Below are positions 25,498-34,306 of a stretch of 43,498 bases of DNA, in pieces. A model generated the notes under the pieces. That model had not been told where the DNA came from. It did no database searches and saw nothing but the letters and a program-made list of their open reading frames with translations. The stretch lies in contig JBCCRC010000025.1 of NCBI GenBank assembly GCA_039208375.1, positions 1-43,498 of the forward strand, given 5' to 3'. Every line of letters starts with the position of its first letter. The first letter of the stretch is position 1. The DNA comes from JANQPC01 sp039208375 (GTDB lineage: Bacteria > Pseudomonadota > Alphaproteobacteria > Rhodobacterales > Rhodobacteraceae). Made by a program: the position numbers and the translations under genes.

Positions 25498-25660
25498 GTC
25501 GTTCTCCGAAAATGTATTGCCCAAATACTCGTGCCCCAATACCACGCAATCCGCGCTGCCCTTGACATGATACAAATCAAGCAGGTTGCCGCGTTGTCGC
25601 CGCGCGGCGCGGCTGCTAAGGGGTCGCCCAACGCCGAAACCACATCATGAGGTTCTGGGC
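25498..25660. promoter_or_regulatory. adhP / ahcY divergent regulatory region
   Basis: This 163-base region separates two divergent genes. A consensus -35 hexamer TTGACA is at 25562-25567 on the plus strand, but no good -10 lies 16-18 bases downstream. A G+C-rich self-complementary stretch (about 25588-25613) could fold in the ahcY leader. I looked for the conserved SAH-riboswitch segments and did not find them. Confidence 0.35.
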
Positions 25661-27049
25661 ATGCCCAAAGATTTCATCGTCAAAGACATCTCTCTGGCCG
25701 CCTTCGGCCGCAAGGAACTCGACATCGCCGAAACCGAAATGCCGGGCCTGATGGCCTTGCGCGAGGAGTATGGCGAGACCAAGCCCCTGAGCGGCGCGCG
25801 GATCGTGGGATCGCTTCACATGACGATCCAGACCGCTGTTCTGATCGAAACGCTCACAGCGCTGGGCGCCGATGTGCGCTGGGCCTCGTGCAACATCTTC
25901 TCAACACAGGATCACGCCGCCGCGGCAATCGCCGAAGGCGGTACGCCAGTCTTTGCGATCAAAGGGCAGACGTTGGAAGAGCACTGGGATTACCTCGACA
26001 AGTCCTTCCTTTTCGAAGACGGGCCCAACATGATCCTCGACGATGGCGGGGATGCCACGCTTTACGTTCTTCTCGGCGCACGTGCAGAGGCGGGTGAAGA
26101 TATCATTCCGGTTCCGCAATCCGAGGAAGAAGAAGTCATCAAGGCCCAGATCAAGAAGCGGATGGCCCAAAGCCCCGGCTGGTTCACCAAGCTGCGCGAT
26201 CAGATCAAGGGTGTAAGCGAGGAAACGACGACAGGCGTAAACCGCCTCTACCAGCTCGTGCGCGACGGCCAGCTGCCCTTCCCGGCGATCAACGTCAACG
26301 ACAGCGTCACCAAATCGAAGTTCGACAACAAATATGGCTGCAAGGAAAGCCTTGTGGATGGCATCCGCCGCGCCACCGATACGATGATGGCCGGCAAGGT
26401 TGCGGTTGTGTGCGGCTACGGTGACGTCGGCAAGGGTTCGGCCGCCAGCCTTGCGGGCGCGGGCGCGCGCGTGAAGGTTACGGAAGTAGATCCGATTTGC
26501 GCCCTTCAGGCGGCTATGGACGGGTTCGAAGTCACGCTTCTTGAGGATGAGGTGGGCAGCGCCGATATCTTTATCACCACCACCGGCAACAAGGACGTTA
26601 TCCGCATCGAGCACATGCGCGAGATGAAGGATATGGCGATCGTCGGCAATATTGGCCATTTCGACAATGAAATTCAGGTGGCCAACCTGAAGAACCACAA
26701 GTGGACGAACATCAAGGAACAGGTGGATATGATCGAAATGCCCTCGGGCAACCGGATCATCCTTCTGTCCGAAGGCCGTCTGCTGAACCTCGGGAATGCC
26801 ACCGGCCATCCCTCCTTCGTTATGTCGGCCTCATTCACCAACCAGGTGCTGGCGCAGATCGAGCTCTGGACGAAGGGGGATGAGTACGAAAACAAGGTCT
26901 ACATCCTACCCAAACATCTCGATGAGAAGGTGGCGAAGCTGCATCTTGCGCGCATCGGTGCAAAGCTCACGCCGCTTGATGCCGATCAGGCAGCCTATAT
27001 CGGTGTGAAGCCCGAAGGCCCGTTCAAGCCCGAACACTACCGCTACTGA
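25661..27049 (+). CDS. ahcY: S-adenosylhomocysteine hydrolase
   Basis: Splits SAH into homocysteine and adenosine, relieving product inhibition of methyltransferases. The 462-residue protein includes the extra segment of about 40 residues typical of bacterial enzymes. Conserved elements include SLHMTIQTAVLIETL, WASCNIFSTQDHAAAAI, the NAD-binding VVCGYGDVGKGSA, and the C-terminal FKPEHYRY tail that reaches the neighbouring subunit's NAD. The ATG at 25661, with GAGG ahead, starts the conserved PKDFIVKDISLA. The locus lies near regBA, as ahcY does in Rhodobacter capsulatus. It is followed by a strong hairpin terminator. Confidence 0.97.
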   Translation: MPKDFIVKDISLAAFGRKELDIAETEMPGLMALREEYGETKPLSGARIVGSLHMTIQTAVLIETLTALGADVRWASCNIFSTQDHAAAAIAEGGTPVFAIKGQTLEEHWDYLDKSFLFEDGPNMILDDGGDATLYVLLGARAEAGEDIIPVPQSEEEEVIKAQIKKRMAQSPGWFTKLRDQIKGVSEETTTGVNRLYQLVRDGQLPFPAINVNDSVTKSKFDNKYGCKESLVDGIRRATDTMMAGKVAVVCGYGDVGKGSAASLAGAGARVKVTEVDPICALQAAMDGFEVTLLEDEVGSADIFITTTGNKDVIRIEHMREMKDMAIVGNIGHFDNEIQVANLKNHKWTNIKEQVDMIEMPSGNRIILLSEGRLLNLGNATGHPSFVMSASFTNQVLAQIELWTKGDEYENKVYILPKHLDEKVAKLHLARIGAKLTPLDADQAAYIGVKPEGPFKPEHYRY

Positions 27050-27065
27050 GCCGGGCGAACAGTTG

Positions 27066-27096
27066 CCGCCGCGGGGAACCGCGGCGGGATTTTCCC
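27066..27096 (+). terminator. Rho-independent terminator of ahcY
   Basis: A perfect 9-bp G+C stem (27066-27074 with 27079-27087) closes a GGAA tetraloop and is followed by GATTTTCCC. It begins 17 bases after the ahcY stop. Confidence 0.75.
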
Positions 27097-27188
27097 TTTG
27101 TTGCAGAGAACTTCGCCGCTATCGTGCCGCTCGCGCCGGTAGAACACCGGCGGCGAAGGAAAAAACTGGAACAGGTGGGAGAAAACTC

Positions 27189-27530
27189 ATGGGTAAGCGC
27201 GACGATCTGATCGCCCAATATGCCGATGATCTGAAGAACAAATGCGGCATGACGCCAGACATGGATCTGCTGACAAAAGTCACGATCGGCTGCGGCCCCT
27301 CGATCTATGACGCGGATGCCTCAACCGTCGCCGCCTCGCAGGCCGGCGAACTGGAGACGGTTAAGGACAACTTCCTGATTAAGAAGCTTGGCCTCAGCGA
27401 TGGGCCCGAGCTGATGGATGCGATCAATTCGGTCATCGAAACCTACGGCAAATCCGAGCGCAACAAGTACCGCGCCGTTGTTTACTACATGCTGACGAAG
27501 CACTTTGGCAAAGAATCCGTCTACGGCTGA
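27189..27530 (+). CDS. DUF2853 family small protein
   Basis: Function unknown. The 113-residue, soluble-looking, largely helical protein matches my memory of the DUF2853 family, with KCGMTPDMDLLTKVTIGCGPSIYD at the front and KYRAVVYYMLTKHFGKESVYG at the end. No signal peptide, membrane segment or enzyme motif is visible. The ATG at 27189 is chosen because GGTGGGAG lies just before it and relatives begin MGKRDDLIAQYA. A 5' UTR hairpin (27134-27140 with 27146-27152) precedes it. It is transcriptionally isolated: the ahcY terminator lies before it and several hairpins after it, which fits a highly and separately expressed gene. Confidence 0.82.
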   Translation: MGKRDDLIAQYADDLKNKCGMTPDMDLLTKVTIGCGPSIYDADASTVAASQAGELETVKDNFLIKKLGLSDGPELMDAINSVIETYGKSERNKYRAVVYYMLTKHFGKESVYG

Positions 27531-27535
27531 TAGAT

Positions 27536-27559
27536 CAAAGGCGAACTAAATCGCCTTTG
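27536..27559 (+). terminator. First hairpin downstream of the DUF2853 gene
   Basis: A 9-bp stem (27536-27544 with 27551-27559) with a 6-base loop starts 5 bases after the stop codon. No U-tract follows on the plus strand, so it may protect the 3' end rather than terminate. Confidence 0.45.
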
Positions 27560-27585
27560 CGCGGCGCGCGCGAAGCCGCTACTGC

Positions 27586-27625
27586 AAGGGTTCCGGCTAG
27601 GATGGCCGGAACCTTTCTAATTTTG
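27586..27625 (+). terminator. Second hairpin, likely terminator of the DUF2853 gene
   Basis: A 9-bp core stem (27589-27597 with 27605-27613), extendable by three more pairs, has a 7-base loop and is followed by CTAATTTTG. This is the best terminator in the 206-base convergent gap. Confidence 0.65.
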
Positions 27626-27670
27626 CCGCAGCGTTTTCGTCGTGCCCATGGGGTGAGCACGCGGGGTGGA

Positions 27671-27701
27671 AGAGGGTTCCGGCACCGGTTTGGAACCCTC
27701 T
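27671..27701. terminator. Third hairpin between convergent DUF2853 and DUF1761 genes
   Basis: A perfect 10-bp stem (27671-27680 with 27692-27701) with an 11-base loop. Its arm shares the GGTTCCGGC sequence with the hairpin at 27589, so the two may be copies. Its orientation is ambiguous. Confidence 0.5.
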
Positions 27702-27736
27702 TATCCCGCCGGCCATCCGCGTAGAACTGCCTCCGC

Positions 27737-28120
27737 CTAAAGCAGCATCAGCACAAGGCCCATGACGGTGCAGCCCACCGTTGCATAGACCCCATCAATC
27801 AAGGTGAGGGTCAGAGGGCGCTGGGCGAAAAGGTAATTCGTGGTGATCCAAGGTGTGGCAATGAAAAGGCCAAGACCGAGGCCCGTCATCACCCCCTTGG
27901 CCAGCGTATCTATCCCCGATGTGACAAAGACATGCCGCATCATGCCCGCCACCAGGATCGCGCAGAGAAAGCTGCCGATGAAGGCGGCGTAGTTCTTTCG
28001 ATTGATCGTTTCCTCCGTCAACCCCACGGCGGCCATCCACGGTTTTGCAGCAATGCCGTACCAGATCGCGCCAAAGATCCACGCCCCTGCTGCGGCCGCG
28101 AGAACTGAAAGCGTTCCCAT
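27737..28120 (-). CDS. DUF1761 family membrane protein
   Basis: Function unknown. The 127-residue protein has four hydrophobic segments: an N-terminal one ending AGAWIFGAIWYGIAAKPWM (the characteristic WYG...W of DUF1761), one around residues 45-60, one around 75-93 and one at the C-terminus. AGGAGGG precedes the ATG. It converges on the DUF2853 gene and diverges from the DM13 gene 71 bases away. Confidence 0.82.
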   Translation of the reverse strand: MGTLSVLAAAAGAWIFGAIWYGIAAKPWMAAVGLTEETINRKNYAAFIGSFLCAILVAGMMRHVFVTSGIDTLAKGVMTGLGLGLFIATPWITTNYLFAQRPLTLTLIDGVYATVGCTVMGLVLMLL

Positions 28121-28191
28121 CTCTATCCCTCCTGTTATTGTGGTGTCATCAAATCACGGCAGTTGCCTGCCAATCCAGACCCGGAGGCCCC

Positions 28192-28674
28192 ATGCGCCGC
28201 TTCCTCGCGATCTCAATCCCCGTCTTTGCCATCGGCTTTGTTTGCGGCGCAGCGTTCTGGTATCTCTTCTCCCCGCTCTTTTTCGATGATGTGGTGAGCG
28301 AGGAATTGGCGGGTGCCGATACGCTGACAGAGGTGGCGGTCGGAACCTTCCGCGATGCGGACCGGGCCCATAGCGGCACCGGCACCGCCACGATCTTTGC
28401 CCGCCCCGATGGATCAGCCGTGCTGCGCTTCACCGCGTTTGAGGTCACGAACGGGCCGGATCTGGAGGTTTGGCTTTCGTCCCACCCCGATCCGCAATCA
28501 TCATCGGATGTCTCGGACGGCGAATGGCTGTCATTGGGCCAGCTGAAGGGCAATGTGGGTGACCAGAACTACGATATCCCCATGGGCACAGATCTATCGC
28601 AATACGGCTCAGTGGTGATCTGGTGCGAACAGTTCGGAGTGCTCTTCTCCCCCGCAGCACTGGGCGCAAGCTAG
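28192..28674 (+). CDS. Membrane-anchored DM13-domain protein
   Basis: DM13 domains are proposed redox or electron-transfer modules with a conserved cysteine; the cellular role here is unknown. From the ATG at 28192 the protein has 160 residues: one N-terminal membrane anchor (FLAISIPVFAIGFVCGAAFWYLF), then the DM13 domain from about residue 50 with GTFRDADRAHSGTGTATI, GPDLEVWLS, LGQLKGNVGDQNYDIP and the signature VVIWCEQFGVLFSPA holding the key Cys. GGAGG precedes this ATG. The domain faces the periplasm if the anchor is oriented in the usual N-in way. Its stop overlaps the convergent EVE-domain gene. Confidence 0.87.
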   Translation: MRRFLAISIPVFAIGFVCGAAFWYLFSPLFFDDVVSEELAGADTLTEVAVGTFRDADRAHSGTGTATIFARPDGSAVLRFTAFEVTNGPDLEVWLSSHPDPQSSSDVSDGEWLSLGQLKGNVGDQNYDIPMGTDLSQYGSVVIWCEQFGVLFSPAALGAS

Positions 28675-29090
28675 GGCGAGACACCGCCCATGTCGCAGAT
28701 GATGCGCCATTCCTCGGCCGTCACCGGTTGAACCGACAGTCGCGTGTTGTTGACCAGAACCATCTCTGCAAGGCGTGGATCATCCTTGCACATTGCAAGC
28801 GTAACGGGCGTTTCCATCGGGCGGATGGCACGGATATCCACGCATTCCCAGCGTTCATCCTGCGTGGTGCTGTCGGGATGTGCTTCGGCGATTACCTCCA
28901 CGATCCCCACCACCGCCTTTTCCGATTGCGAGTGGTAGAAAAAGCCGCGATCGCCAATCTTCATCTCGCGCATCACGTTGCGCGCCTGGTAATTTCGCAC
29001 GCCATCCCACTCTTCGCCCACATCGCCCTTGGCAACTTGATCGTCCCAACTCCACGTTGAGGGTTCGGATTTGAACAACCAGTACTTCAT
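28671..29090 (-). CDS. EVE-domain protein (YTH/PUA-like fold)
   Basis: EVE domains bind modified bases in DNA or RNA; this single-domain form is widespread and its ligand is unknown. The 139-residue protein contains YWLFKSEPSTWSWDDQ, GVRNYQARNVMREMKIGDRGFFYHS and the closing RLSVQPVTAEEWRIICDMGG, a full-length member. The ATG at 29090 overlaps the YciI-like gene stop (ATGA), giving a translationally coupled tail to the tsaD-gpsA-yciI run; an ATG at 29111 is in frame but lies inside that gene. Confidence 0.9.
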   Translation of the reverse strand: MKYWLFKSEPSTWSWDDQVAKGDVGEEWDGVRNYQARNVMREMKIGDRGFFYHSQSEKAVVGIVEVIAEAHPDSTTQDERWECVDIRAIRPMETPVTLAMCKDDPRLAEMVLVNNTRLSVQPVTAEEWRIICDMGGVSP

Positions 29091-29362
29091 CCGCCGATCA
29101 CCCGTTTCCATTCGATCAGCTCGACCGAAGCGAAAAGCCCCGCCTTTGCATAGGGGTCATCTTTGGCCCAGGCTTCGGCCGCGGCCACAGAGTCCACATC
29201 GAGGATTAGAAGCGATCCGCACATGGCACCTTCGGCATTAAGGAACGGCCCGGCCTGCTGCACAACTCCCGTGTCGCGCACATAGGCCAAATGTGCTTCG
29301 CGGTTGGCCATGCGAGTATCCAGCGCGCCAGGTTTGTCTTTCGCGATCAGCGCCACAAGCAT
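29087..29362 (-). CDS. YciI-like (YCII domain) protein
   Basis: Small ferredoxin-like-fold protein of the YCII family; members have been tied to chlorocatechol chemistry or quorum functions, but this one is unassigned. Its 91 residues include the conserved HLAYVRDTGVV histidine region, GPFLNAEGAMCGSLLILD and DDPYAKAGLF. Two ATGs lie six bases apart (29368 and 29362). AAGGAGG sits 7 bases before the second but only about 1 before the first, so 29362 is preferred. The upstream ATG overlaps the gpsA stop. Confidence 0.88.
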   Translation of the reverse strand: MLVALIAKDKPGALDTRMANREAHLAYVRDTGVVQQAGPFLNAEGAMCGSLLILDVDSVAAAEAWAKDDPYAKAGLFASVELIEWKRVIGG

Positions 29363-29364
29363 TG

Positions 29365-30327
29365 TCATTCCTCCTTCAACGGCCGGGTGAGCAGCTCTTT
29401 CCGCGCCTGGGCGACCGAGAGACGCCCGGCCAGCACCGCTGCCACCATTGCGGATATTGGCATCTCTATGCCGTGATGCGCGGCTAACCTAACCACGGCA
29501 CGTGCGGTTGCAACGCCTTCCACCGTGCCGCCTGGCCGTGCTGCTTCGCGGCCCAGCGCCAGCCCCGCGCCGTAGTTGCGCGATTTCTCCGAGGTGCAGG
29601 TGAGAACCAGATCACCAAAGCCCGAAAGCCCTGCCAACGTTTCGGGCCGCGCCCCAAGCGCTTCGGCCAGCCGCTGGATCTCAGCAAAGCCACGGGTGAC
29701 CACTGACGCCCGCGCACTCTCGCCCAACCCCGCGCCCATGGTGAGCCCGGCGGCCAGCGCGATCACGTTCTTCAGCGCGCCGCCCAGTTCGGCCCCGATG
29801 ATATCCTCGGTGCGGTAAAGCCGTAGTGTGGCCCCCGAAAGCCGGGCCTGTAGCGCGGGCGCGCCGGGGCCTGTGGCTGCGAGAGTGAGCGCTGTCGGCA
29901 GGCCACGGGCGAGATCGGCAGCAAAGCCGGGGCCCGTAAGCACGGCAACTGAAGCATCACGGCAGGCCGCTGACAGCGTGGCCGCGGGCCCAACGCCGCT
30001 TTCGAGATCGATTCCTTTGGCGCAAGAGACGAGGGATTTTCCCTCAAGCGATTGTGCTTCGGCCAACGCGAAGGGCCGCACCTCTTGCGCAGGAATCGCG
30101 ATCAGTAGCGTTTCGGCGCTAAGGGCTTCCGGCAGATCTGCCGTGGGCCGCATTTGATCCGGAAAGCCAGCACCAGGAAGGTAGCGCGCGTTCTCCCGCG
30201 CCTCTGCCATACCCTCGATCGCGGCAGCATCCCGGCCCCAGAGCACCACCGTATGGCCTTCCCGCGCGAGTGTGATCGCAAGGGCGGTGCCGAAGGCGCC
30301 CGCGCCGATTACACTGATCGTACTCAC
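29365..30327 (-). CDS. gpsA: Glycerol-3-phosphate dehydrogenase [NAD(P)+]
   Basis: Reduces dihydroxyacetone phosphate to sn-glycerol-3-phosphate for phospholipid synthesis. The 320-residue protein has the Rossmann motif VIGAGAFGTALA at residues 6-17, VSCAKGID, LTGPGFAADLARGLPTA, and the catalytic Lys in LGGALKNVIALAAG, then LSGFGDLVLTCTSEKSRNYGAG. It starts with GTG overlapping the tsaD stop (GTGA). The order tsaD-gpsA-yciI-EVE is tightly packed and presumably one operon. Confidence 0.96.
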   Translation of the reverse strand: MSTISVIGAGAFGTALAITLAREGHTVVLWGRDAAAIEGMAEARENARYLPGAGFPDQMRPTADLPEALSAETLLIAIPAQEVRPFALAEAQSLEGKSLVSCAKGIDLESGVGPAATLSAACRDASVAVLTGPGFAADLARGLPTALTLAATGPGAPALQARLSGATLRLYRTEDIIGAELGGALKNVIALAAGLTMGAGLGESARASVVTRGFAEIQRLAEALGARPETLAGLSGFGDLVLTCTSEKSRNYGAGLALGREAARPGGTVEGVATARAVVRLAAHHGIEMPISAMVAAVLAGRLSVAQARKELLTRPLKEE

Positions 30328-31400
30328 GCCTTGGCGCCCTTCTTGCCGTGGCCCAGCATGGGCGCCTGTCGGGTATCGAGCGGCCAGCGGGGCCGGGCGG
30401 CCAGATCAAAGCCAGATCGATGTCCGGCCTCCATCAACTCGATCCCCGCCCAGGCGATCATCGCGGCATTGTCGGTGCAAAGGGCCAGGGGCGGGGCAAT
30501 GAAGGGTACGCCCGCCTCGCGCGACACGGCTTCAAGCGCGGCGCGGAGCACCATGTTTGCTGCAACGCCCCCGGCCACGCAGAACGCCGATATGCCGGGC
30601 GCGGCGGCCAAAGCGCGGCGCGATTTCTCTGCTAGCACCGCCTCCACCGCGGCCTGAAATGCCGCAGCGATATCCGCCTGATCCCGCCCATGAAGGCCCC
30701 TTTGCGCCTCCAACAGCCCGTCGCGCGCCCGCAGCACGGCCGTCTTGAGGCCGGAGAAGGACATATCGCACCCGTCGCGATCCAAAAGCGGGCGCGGTAG
30801 CGGGAAACGCGCCGGATCGCCGGCACCGGCTGCGCGCTCGATCGCTGGACCTCCTGGCTGCGTCAAGCCGATGAGCCGCGCGACCTTGTCAAATGCTTCG
30901 CCCGGGGAATCGTCTATTGTGCCGCCGAGACGGGTGAAGCGGTCCGGCCCCTCGACCCGCAGAAACTGGCAGTGCCCACCCGAGACGAGGAGCATAAGGT
31001 ACGGATAAGCCACGCCATCGGTGAGCCGTGGCGTTAGCGCATGGCCCGCGAGGTGGTTCACGCCGATTAGCGGCAGCGCAGCGCCCGCCGCAATACCCTT
31101 GGCGCACATCACGCCCGCAAGCACCCCGCCGATCAGACCCGGACCTGCCGTGACGGCCACGCCGCCCAGATCGGAAAGGCCTACGCCCGCCTCCGCGAGC
31201 GCAGCTTCTACGCAATGATCCATCTTCTCGGTATGCGCGCGCGCCGCGATTTCGGGAACCACGCCACCGAAGGAACTGTGCAGATCCGCCTGACCGTAGA
31301 CGATGGAGGCCAGGATCTTTCCCTCCCCCTCGGCGCGCGTCACAATGGCAGCGGCGGTCTCATCGCAGCTGCTTTCGAGGCCAAGAAGGGGGCGCGCCAA
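30324..31400 (-). CDS. tsaD: tRNA t6A synthase catalytic subunit TsaD
   Basis: Transfers the threonylcarbamoyl group to A37 of tRNAs reading ANN codons, with TsaB and TsaE. The 358-residue protein shows the ASKHA fold motifs LGLESSCDET, VVPEIAARAH, VTAGPGLIGGVLAG, the metal ligands in GVNHLAGHAL, LLVSGGHCQ, and CVAGGVAANMVLR, with the last metal Asp in LCTDNAAMIAWAG. It starts with TTG at 31400; GGAG lies about 8 bases ahead and no ATG or GTG start fits the conserved N-terminus. It is divergent from hemD. Confidence 0.95.
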   Translation of the reverse strand: MARPLLGLESSCDETAAAIVTRAEGEGKILASIVYGQADLHSSFGGVVPEIAARAHTEKMDHCVEAALAEAGVGLSDLGGVAVTAGPGLIGGVLAGVMCAKGIAAGAALPLIGVNHLAGHALTPRLTDGVAYPYLMLLVSGGHCQFLRVEGPDRFTRLGGTIDDSPGEAFDKVARLIGLTQPGGPAIERAAGAGDPARFPLPRPLLDRDGCDMSFSGLKTAVLRARDGLLEAQRGLHGRDQADIAAAFQAAVEAVLAEKSRRALAAAPGISAFCVAGGVAANMVLRAALEAVSREAGVPFIAPPLALCTDNAAMIAWAGIELMEAGHRSGFDLAARPRWPLDTRQAPMLGHGKKGAKA

Positions 31401-31466
31401 TATCCCGTCTCCGGTTGCGGGGGAACCGCGCGGCAGGTATCACCCCGTGCTGTGCCAGACAACCGT
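31401..31466. promoter_or_regulatory. tsaD / hemD divergent promoter region
   Basis: Only 66 bases (or fewer) separate the two divergent start codons, so the promoters must overlap each other or the genes. No clear hexamers are visible. Confidence 0.35.
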
Positions 31467-32162
31467 TTGCCCACCCTTCTTCTGACCCGCCCGCGCCCGC
31501 AATCGCTGGCGTTTCTGGCGCTTTGCGAGGCCCGCGCGGGCCAGCCGCTGCCCCATCACATCGCCCCGGTGATCACGATTTCAGATGTGCCGGTTGCCGA
31601 TCTCGGCCCGCCCGGCGCATCGTTGATCTTCACCTCGGTACATGCCGTTGCCCGGGCCGGAACCGGTGAGGGCCGTACCGCCTTCTGCGTGGGTGACAGA
31701 ACGGCGGAGGCCGCGCGCGTTGCGGGCTTCGATGCCCATTCTGCCGCCGGGGATGCGGCGGCCCTTATTGCCCTGATCCGCGATGCTCGGCCTGAGGGGC
31801 CGCTCACATACCTGCGGGGCGCGCATGCAGCCGCCGATATTGCGGGGGCCTTGCGCGCCGCAGGCTTCGCTACCGAAGCTCGCATCGTCTACCGTCAGGA
31901 TCCGGTCGGGCTTGCTCCGCCTGATCTTGCTGCACTGGGCGACGAGCCGCACTTCCTTGCCCCGGTCTTTTCCCCTCTGAGCGCCCGCACCCTGAGCGGC
32001 TCTCTCGGCGCCCTGGGGGAACGGGCCCATGTGATCTCGATTTCCCAATCGGTGCGCACGGCGTGGGAAGGCCCTGTTGCGAGCAATGTGGTGGCCCGTG
32101 CGCCTAATGCCGAGGCGATGGCCGACTGTGTCGCACAGCTGGCCCTCCCCAGCGCTTGTTGA
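31467..32162 (+). CDS. hemD: Uroporphyrinogen-III synthase
   Basis: Closes and rearranges hydroxymethylbilane to uroporphyrinogen III in tetrapyrrole synthesis. At 231 residues it is a usual length. PTLLLTRPRPQS is the typical N-terminus, ASLIFTSVHAVAR and AFCVGDRTAEAAR are core motifs, LTYLRGAHAAADIAGAL begins the second half, and FFSPLSA-like VFSPLSARTL and ISISQSVRTAW close it. The start is TTG at 31467 by similarity; GTG at 31452 is an alternative (236 residues). Neither has a good Shine-Dalgarno. No hemC is adjacent. It heads a hemD-Mic60-HemY cluster. Confidence 0.88.
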   Translation: MPTLLLTRPRPQSLAFLALCEARAGQPLPHHIAPVITISDVPVADLGPPGASLIFTSVHAVARAGTGEGRTAFCVGDRTAEAARVAGFDAHSAAGDAAALIALIRDARPEGPLTYLRGAHAAADIAGALRAAGFATEARIVYRQDPVGLAPPDLAALGDEPHFLAPVFSPLSARTLSGSLGALGERAHVISISQSVRTAWEGPVASNVVARAPNAEAMADCVAQLALPSAC

Positions 32163-32231
32163 GCCCCGGGTCGCACTATAAGGTTTTGAGGTGCTGCCGC
32201 ACCAAGGCCAAGTCATGCAAGGGGGGTCGCC

Positions 32232-33599
<1,368 letters not shown>

Positions 33600-33610
33600 A
33601 GGGTGCCGGT

Positions 33611-34288
33611 ATGCTGTGGTCGCTCATAAAAATCCTGCTCTTCATTGGTATCGTGGCGGGGCTCACCCTTGGGGCTGGCTACCTGATCGATACCGGGGGC
33701 GGTGTGCGCGTGGCCATCGGCACGATCGAGTTCACGCTTGGCCCACTCCAAGCGGTGATCGTGGCGCTGGTGCTGCTGATCGCGATGTGGATCGTGCTGA
33801 AGATCGCAAGCCTCGGCGTGGCGGTGCTGCGCTTTCTCAACGGCGACGAGACCGCAATTTCGCGCTGGTTCGACCGCAATCGTGAACGGCGGGGGTTCGA
33901 GGCGCTGGCGGATGGCTTAATGGCGCTGGCGTCTGGCGAGGGCCGCGCAGCAATGTCGAAAGCCGCGCGCGCAGAACGCTATCTCAAGCGTCCGGAGCTG
34001 ACGAACCTGATCACCGCCCAGGCGGCGGAGATGGCGGGCGATCGCGCCAAGGCCGAGCAAACCTACAAGGCGCTTCTGAAAGATGACCGCACCCGTTTCG
34101 TCGGCGTGCGCGGAATTATGAAACAGAAGCTCGCGGCCGGCGACACTGATACCGCCATGGCCCTTGCCGAAAAGGCCTTTGCTTTGAAGCCAAGGCATGA
34201 GGAAACTCAGGATGTGCTTTTGCGCCTTCAGGCCAATAGCGGCGATTGGAAGGGTGCGCGCAAAACCCTTGGCGCCAAGATGAAATAG
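33611..34288 (+). CDS. HemY-family TPR membrane protein, N-terminal part before in-frame amber codon
   Basis: HemY-family proteins are inner-membrane TPR proteins in heme-biosynthesis clusters. This part has two N-terminal membrane segments (SLIKILLFIGIVAGLTLGAGYL, and LQAVIVALVLLIAMWIVLKI) and the HemY_N motifs FLNGDETAISRWF and FEALADGLMALASGEGRAAMSKA, then TPR helices. It stops after 225 residues at TAG (34286-34288). The same frame continues without a gap as GALPRAVHRRRDAVLAL, which is the expected continuation, so one full gene of about 528 codons is interrupted by a single nonsense codon. AAGGG precedes the ATG, 11 bases after the Mic60 stop. Confidence 0.85.
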   Translation: MLWSLIKILLFIGIVAGLTLGAGYLIDTGGGVRVAIGTIEFTLGPLQAVIVALVLLIAMWIVLKIASLGVAVLRFLNGDETAISRWFDRNRERRGFEALADGLMALASGEGRAAMSKAARAERYLKRPELTNLITAQAAEMAGDRAKAEQTYKALLKDDRTRFVGVRGIMKQKLAAGDTDTAMALAEKAFALKPRHEETQDVLLRLQANSGDWKGARKTLGAKMK

Positions 34289-34306
34289 GGCGCCCTGCCC
34301 CGCGCC

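Noticed and set aside
25511..25539. Sigma70-like promoter for adhP (TTGGGG, 17 bases, TACATT on the minus strand)
   Set aside because: The predicted start point would fall on or after the adhP ribosome-binding site, so the match is probably accidental.
25575..25660. SAH riboswitch in the ahcY leader
   Set aside because: ahcY leaders in proteobacteria often carry one, but I could not find its conserved core segments; only a generic G+C-rich fold is visible.
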